In this document: piece after piece, positions 59,853 through 64,000 of the stretch
Layout of the letters: each line of letters starts with the position of its first letter
How positions within the stretch are numbered: the stretch's first letter is position 1
Source of the DNA: JASLDZ01 sp038226305
Lineage (GTDB): Bacteria > Pseudomonadota > Alphaproteobacteria > Caulobacterales > Caulobacteraceae
Length of the DNA stretch: 64,000 bases
Direction: 5' to 3'
Assembly: GCA_038226305.1 (NCBI GenBank)
Contig: JBBRQN010000008.1
Coordinates: 1-64,000 of the forward strand
The notes under the pieces: generated by a model
Seen by the model: only the letters and a program-made list of their open reading frames with translations
Database searches by the model: none
Told to the model about the DNA's origin: nothing
Program-made: the position numbers and the translations under genes

Positions 59853-60917
59853 ATGGTCTCCCGCGTATCCGCCTCATCCGTCGCCCTCTCCGCACTGGCG
59901 GGGCTGATGCTCGCCTCGACCGCCGCCTGCGCCGCCGACGGCCCGCGCACGGGCTTCGGAGGCGAGGTGGCCGACGGCGTGCTCACCGAGCTACCGTCGC
60001 ACCCGCCCGCGGGCACCTGCTACGCCAAGGTGAAGGTGTTGAAGGACGTGGACGCACCGCCCCCCGGCTCCCACGCCGTCTGGCGCCAGACCCCAGCCCT
60101 GCCCGGAGCCCTCGGCCCCACGTGGTGCCTGGTGATGGAGCCCGGCCACGACACGCCTTCGGTCGATCAGCTCGAACGGGTCGGCTGGGTCCGGGTCCTC
60201 TGCGACACCGACATCACTCCCGACCGCGTTCGCGGCCTGCAGCAGAAGCTCCACGCCCACGGGGAATACGAGGGCGAGGAGACCGGCCGCTACGACCAGA
60301 CCACCGCCGACGCCGTCGCCCGCTTCCAGCACGAGCGGAAGATCGAGCACGGGGGCTACCTAAGCCTGCAGACGGTGGATGCCATCGAGCACGTGGAGGC
60401 CCCGAGACCGGCGCGCCAGTACGCTCAGGCGGAGCGGTCCGACGCCTACGCCCTCGGCCGCCCCGGCCCCCTGCCGCCGATCCACGTCACCGGCTGCTGC
60501 GCCCCGCCGCCCCCGCCCGTGCGGGTGCCCGTGCCCTATCCGGTGCAGGTGAGGGTGCCTGTGCCGCAGCCCTATCCCGTGGAAGTGCGCGTGCCTGTGC
60601 CGCAACCCTACCCTGTCGAGGTTCGCGTGCCGGTTCCCCAGCCCTACCCGGTCGAGGTGAGGGTGCCCGTGCCGCAGCCCTATCCGGTCTATGTTCCGCA
60701 GCCGCGCCCCTACCCGGTCTACATGCCCCAGCCGCAGCCCTGCTGCTCGGCCCCCCCCGTCCAGCCCTGTTGCGCGGCCCCGCCGCCGCCCCAGCCGTGC
60801 TGTGGCGCGCCCGGCCAAGGCTATGGCCAACCGGGCGGCGACCATGGGCCGGACTACACCCAGCCCTATGGTCAACACGCCGGCTATCTGAACTGGTCTG
60901 GCAAGACGCTCTACTGA
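59853..60917 (+). CDS. Exported peptidoglycan-binding protein with Pro-rich PVPQPYPVEV repeats
   Basis: 354 residues. Signal peptide MVSRVSASSVALSALAGLML ending near CAA. A peptidoglycan-binding (PG_binding_1) domain lies at about 127-180 (RVRGLQQKLHAHGEYEGEET, TADAVARFQHERKIEHGGYL). Then residues ~223-290 form tandem RVPVPQPYPVEV units, and a tail with three CC pairs (QPCCSAPP, QPCCAAPP, QPCCGAP). The Pro-rich chain could span the periplasm. Divergent from the HAD gene. Confidence 0.8.
   Translation: MVSRVSASSVALSALAGLMLASTAACAADGPRTGFGGEVADGVLTELPSHPPAGTCYAKVKVLKDVDAPPPGSHAVWRQTPALPGALGPTWCLVMEPGHDTPSVDQLERVGWVRVLCDTDITPDRVRGLQQKLHAHGEYEGEETGRYDQTTADAVARFQHERKIEHGGYLSLQTVDAIEHVEAPRPARQYAQAERSDAYALGRPGPLPPIHVTGCCAPPPPPVRVPVPYPVQVRVPVPQPYPVEVRVPVPQPYPVEVRVPVPQPYPVEVRVPVPQPYPVYVPQPRPYPVYMPQPQPCCSAPPVQPCCAAPPPPQPCCGAPGQGYGQPGGDHGPDYTQPYGQHAGYLNWSGKTLY
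60519..60720 (+). repeat. 36-bp repeats coding PVPQPYPVEV
   Basis: One short and four full 36-bp units encoding RVPVPQPYPVEV (last one PYPVYV) plus a degenerate unit, inside the 59853 gene. Third-position changes between copies suggest selection for the protein sequence. Confidence 0.8.
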
Positions 60918-61003
60918 CCGGCTCCCGCATGGCGGGCTGGCCGAATCGCCGAAACACAACCTAGAGTCGCATAATGCGGTGATCGGGTGTGTGTTCCGGC
61001 GTC

Positions 61004-62203
61004 ATGAAGATCGTCTTCGTCACCTACGGCCGGTTCGATTCCAACAGCGGCGCCCACGTGGCGGGCTTCGCCAACCGGCTGGCCCAGCGCGGCCACCGGG
61101 TGGCGGTGTTCTCGGAAGGCGATCCGGCAGGGGCCGCCGACTTCGGCGCGGCTCGCTTCCACGCCGCCCCGCGCTCCGCCCTGACGCAGAACGCAGCGAC
61201 GGCCCTGGCCTTCGACGGCCAGCCCGGCGACCCCCTCGACACCGTGATCCACGGCTGGACCCCGCGGGAGTCCGTGCGGGCGGCGCTGGCCGCCATCCAC
61301 CGGGTCGGCCGCTTTCGCACGCTGATCCACCTGGAAGACGATGAGCGCATTCTCACCGCCGCCCACCTCGGCCGCAGCTGGCGGGAGTTGCAGGCCCTCT
61401 CGCCCCGGGCGCTGGATGCGCTCATGGCCCCGTCGCTGACCCATCCGCACCGGCTGGCAGCGATTCTTTCGAGGGCGGATGCGGTGACGGCCATCGCCTC
61501 ACCGCTCCTCAACCTCGCACCGGGGCTTAAGAGGCTGCTGCGGCCGGGATGTGAGGCCGTGGCCCCCGCGCACGACCCGGCGTTCCTGCGAAACCGGCTG
61601 GGGCTCGGCCCCGGCACGCGGCTGATCGTCTATCCGGGCAACCTGCACGCCGCCAACCGGGCGGAGATCCTCAGCCTCTACGTCGCCGTCCAGATCCTGC
61701 GCCGCCGGGGCCACGACGTGATGCTGGTGCGGACGGGGCAGGACTATGGCCCGGGCGCTGACGTGGCCTACGACCCGCTGAAAGGGGTGGTGTCGCGCGA
61801 GCTCGGGCAGGTGCCCAGGCCCCTCGTGCTGTCGCTGATCGCGGCGGCCGACCTCCTGATCCAGCCGGGGCGGGCAGATGCCTTCAACCGCTCGCGACTG
61901 CCGTCGAAACTGCCGGAGTTCTTCGCCGCGGGCCGCCCGGTGATCCTGCCCGCCGCCAACCTCGGCCTGGAGGTGGAGGACGGGGTCGAGGCCGTGGTCG
62001 CCCACCGGGGCGATGGCTTCGATCTGGCCGATCTGGCCGAGCCCCTCCTGGCCGACCCCGAACGCGCCGCGGCCATCGGGGCGGCGGGGCGGAGCTTCGC
62101 CCAGCGCACCCTGAACTGGGACCGATCCACCGACGACCTGGAAGCGCTCTATCGCGGGCTTCTGGACGGTGAAGAGGCTAGCGGCCACCGGCAGGCGGCG
62201 TGA
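61004..62203 (+). CDS. Glycosyltransferase (GT-B, GT4-like)
   Basis: 399 residues. MKIVFVTYGRFDSNSGAHVA (first Rossmann, acceptor loop), LIVYPGNLHAANRAEILSLY (second domain), and LIQPGRADAFNRSRLPSKLP then EFFAAGRPVILPAANLGLEV. The usual E-x7-E is only weakly matched. ATG 61004 starts the conserved MKIVF; five upstream codons are ignored. Stop overlaps the next gene by 4 bases. Confidence 0.82.
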   Translation: MKIVFVTYGRFDSNSGAHVAGFANRLAQRGHRVAVFSEGDPAGAADFGAARFHAAPRSALTQNAATALAFDGQPGDPLDTVIHGWTPRESVRAALAAIHRVGRFRTLIHLEDDERILTAAHLGRSWRELQALSPRALDALMAPSLTHPHRLAAILSRADAVTAIASPLLNLAPGLKRLLRPGCEAVAPAHDPAFLRNRLGLGPGTRLIVYPGNLHAANRAEILSLYVAVQILRRRGHDVMLVRTGQDYGPGADVAYDPLKGVVSRELGQVPRPLVLSLIAAADLLIQPGRADAFNRSRLPSKLPEFFAAGRPVILPAANLGLEVEDGVEAVVAHRGDGFDLADLAEPLLADPERAAAIGAAGRSFAQRTLNWDRSTDDLEALYRGLLDGEEASGHRQAA

Positions 62204-64000
62204 AGCTGGCGCGGGCGATCCGGCAGGTCGCGGGCGTGCTGGCCCTGGCCTGCGAGCGACCGTCCCTCGTCCGTGCGGCGGCGGGGCGTCTGGCCCGCAC
62301 CGGCGACATTCCCGGCCTGTGGAGGCGTGCCGTCCACATGCGCGCGGCCCTGCAGCCCCAGAGCCTGACCGCACCCTACTTCGAGTTGGATGCCGCCGGT
62401 CGCGCCGCCCTGCGGCTGCGGGCCAGAGCCGCCGAGAGCGGGGGGCCGACGATCTCGGTGATCACGCCCCTCTACGACACGCCACCTGCCCTCCTGCGCG
62501 CCTGCGTCGCCTCGGTGACGGACCAGGCCTACGGGCGGTTCGAGCTGGTGCTGGTCGACGACGGGTCGCCTTCGCCGCACACGCTGCGGCAGGCGCGGTT
62601 GCTGGCAGCGTCTGACAGGCGCATCCGCCTGATCGAGCGGCCGGTTCGTGGAGGCATTTCGGCCGCCACGAACACAGGGATCGCCGCTGCGCGGGGCGAC
62701 TGGATCGCGTTCCTCGACCATGACGATGAGCTGACCGCCGACGCCCTGACCGCCGTGGCCGAGCGCCTGCGCGCCGAACCTGCACTGGACGTGGTCTACA
62801 CCGACCAGCTGAAGGTCGACGATCGGGGCGAGGTGATCGACCATCACTTCAAGCCCGACTGGTCGCCCCTGCACCTCCTCGGCGTGATGTACGTGGGTCA
62901 CCTTCTCGTGGCCCGCACGGCCCGCCTTCGCGCCGTCGGCGGCTGCGACGCGGCGCTGGACGGGGTGCAGGACTTCGATCTCGTGCTGCGACTTTCAGAG
63001 GCGGGCTGCCGCGTCGGCCACATCGCCCAGCCGCTCTACAAGTGGCGCGCCCATGCCGGGAGTCTGGCGCAGAGCCCCTCCGCCAAGGCGCACATCCCGG
63101 CCCTGCAACTGCGCGCGGTCGCCGCCCACCTCGCCCGCCGGGACCGCGACTGGACTCCCGTGGCGCATCCCCGGCACGGCGACAGCCACCGCCTCCTGGT
63201 GGCCCCGACCGCGCGAAGGGCACCGCCCTCGGTGTCCATCGTCATACCCTCGCGGGATCAGGGGCAGATCGTCAGCCGCTGCCTCGGCTCGATCCGGGGG
63301 CTGACCCGCCACCCCGCCTACGAGATCGTGGTCGTGGACGACGGCACGACGGACGAGACGGCCCTGAGCGCCTTCCAGCGGTTCGGGGCGCGGGTGATCC
63401 CGGGGGAGGCGCGGCCTTTCAACTTCTCCCGCGCCTGCAACCTGGGGGCTCGTCATGCACGGGGGGCGCAGGTGCTGTTCCTGAACAACGACACCGAGGT
63501 GCTCAGCGCCGACTGGTTGCAGCGCCTGTCCCTCTGGTTCGACGATCCCGCCGTGGGGGCCGTGGGGCCGGTGCTGACCTATCCCGATGGGCGGGTGCAG
63601 CACGCGGGCGTGGTGCTGGGCGCGCGGGGCACGGCCGACCATGCCATGCGCGGCTTTCCCGTTGAATCCGACGGCTATGCGGGCTCCCTCTGCACCGCGC
63701 GGGAGGTGAGCGCAGTGACGGGTGCCTGCCTGATGATGCGCCGCGACCGCTTTGCGCAGGTGGGCGGCTTCTGCACCGACTATGCCACGCACTATCAGGA
63801 TGTGGACCTGTGCCTGCGCCTGCGAGCGCTGGGCTCAGCATCGTCTGCACGCCCTCGCCCACCCTGATCCACCACGAGGGGCTGACCCGCGGGGCGGCCT
63901 ACGACTTCGGCGACCGCGCCCTGTTTGTGGACCGATGGCGCGACGTGCTGGCCCGGCCGGACCCCTTCTACTCCCGGTGGCTGGACCGGGAGCGGCTCGA
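62200..64000 (+). pseudogene. Tandem GT2 glycosyltransferase, frameshifted near its C-terminus and cut by window end
   Basis: Starts GTG 62200. Two GT2 domains: first (ISVITPLYDTPPALLRACVA, FELVLVDDGSPSP, WIAFLDHDDELTADAL) and second (VSIVIPSRDQGQIVSRCLGS, IVVVDDGTTDETALSAFQRF, QVLFLNNDTEVLSADWLQRL, TYPDGRVQHAGVVLGARG). The reading frame stops at 63867, but from 63834 a neighbouring frame continues LSIVCTPSPTLIHHEGLTRG to the window edge. A single missing C near 63831-63834 explains it. Possible sequencing error. Coupled to the 61004 gene. Confidence 0.78.

Overview
The window is GC-rich and gene-dense, and it reads as alphaproteobacterial chromosome, most likely from the order Caulobacterales. 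The support is gene content (ChvG/ChvI next to HprK, EIIA and HPr; DUF1203, DUF1993 and DUF6065 proteins; a YlxR protein with a C-terminal extension), a sequence fitting a full CtrA box (TTAA-N7-TTAAC) in a divergent intergenic region, clustered GANTC (CcrM-type) sites, and a palindrome resembling the alphaproteobacterial SahR operator upstream of metK. Genus cannot be fixed by reading alone.

Layout. 1-10.7 kb is an accessory surface-polysaccharide region: a truncated acyltransferase-3, a heparinase-II/III-type lyase, a Wzx-type flippase, an O-antigen-ligase/polymerase-like protein, a polysaccharide deacetylase and a GT4 glycosyltransferase. Inside it sits a three-gene block (SGNH hydrolase, a 39-residue ORF, a virion-protein-like gene) that looks phage-derived. 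10.7-14.6 kb holds envelope and unknown proteins, a serine hydrolase and a GNAT gene broken by a one-base frameshift. 14.6-18.7 kb is rbfA-truB-rpsO-pnp. 18.8-20.7 kb is an island of small odd genes (a lower-GC gene with a Cys-rich WNHP N-terminus, a palindromic repeat element, DUF559, DUF1203, DUF3606). 20.7-24.7 kb has a YgiB/YgiC-like pair, lolA, a candidate terminated small RNA or leader before xthA, and an OmpR-type regulator. 24.8-35.4 kb has an M28 peptidase, a DUF6065 protein, tRNA-Gly(GCC), a protein with five TonB-C-like repeats, arfB, a YcaQ-like DNA glycosylase, a receiver-only regulator, a large membrane protein and an M13 peptidase. 35.4-39.1 kb is the ptsH/EIIA/hprK/chvG/chvI signalling block. 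39.2-46.4 kb contains conserved unknown genes, a phosphatase, dapB, dnaJ and dnaK. 46.8-50 kb has metK-trmB, ppa and DUF1993. 50.2-56.6 kb is rimP-nusA-ylxR-infB behind a leader hairpin that looks like an intrinsic terminator. 56.9-59.7 kb holds DUF892, DUF1801, SDR, phhB and HAD genes. 59.8-64 kb is a proline-rich repeat protein and two glycosyltransferases, the last one frameshifted and cut by the window edge.

How the genes work together. The translation/RNA genes usually found as one cluster (rimP-nusA-infB-rbfA-truB-rpsO-pnp) are present as two same-strand blocks about 31 kb apart. The PTS-like proteins (HPr, EIIA-Man, HprK) are regulatory rather than transport genes and are translationally coupled to ChvG/ChvI, an envelope-stress two-component system. 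The left and right ends both carry glycan-assembly genes. No CRISPR array, transposase or complete prophage was found. The most unusual items are the phage-like trio, the pentameric CX10C TonB-C-like protein, the structured GANTC-bearing repeats between dnaK and dnaJ, the terminator hairpins just before xthA and rimP, the palindromic elements, and the apparent CTG start of trmB.
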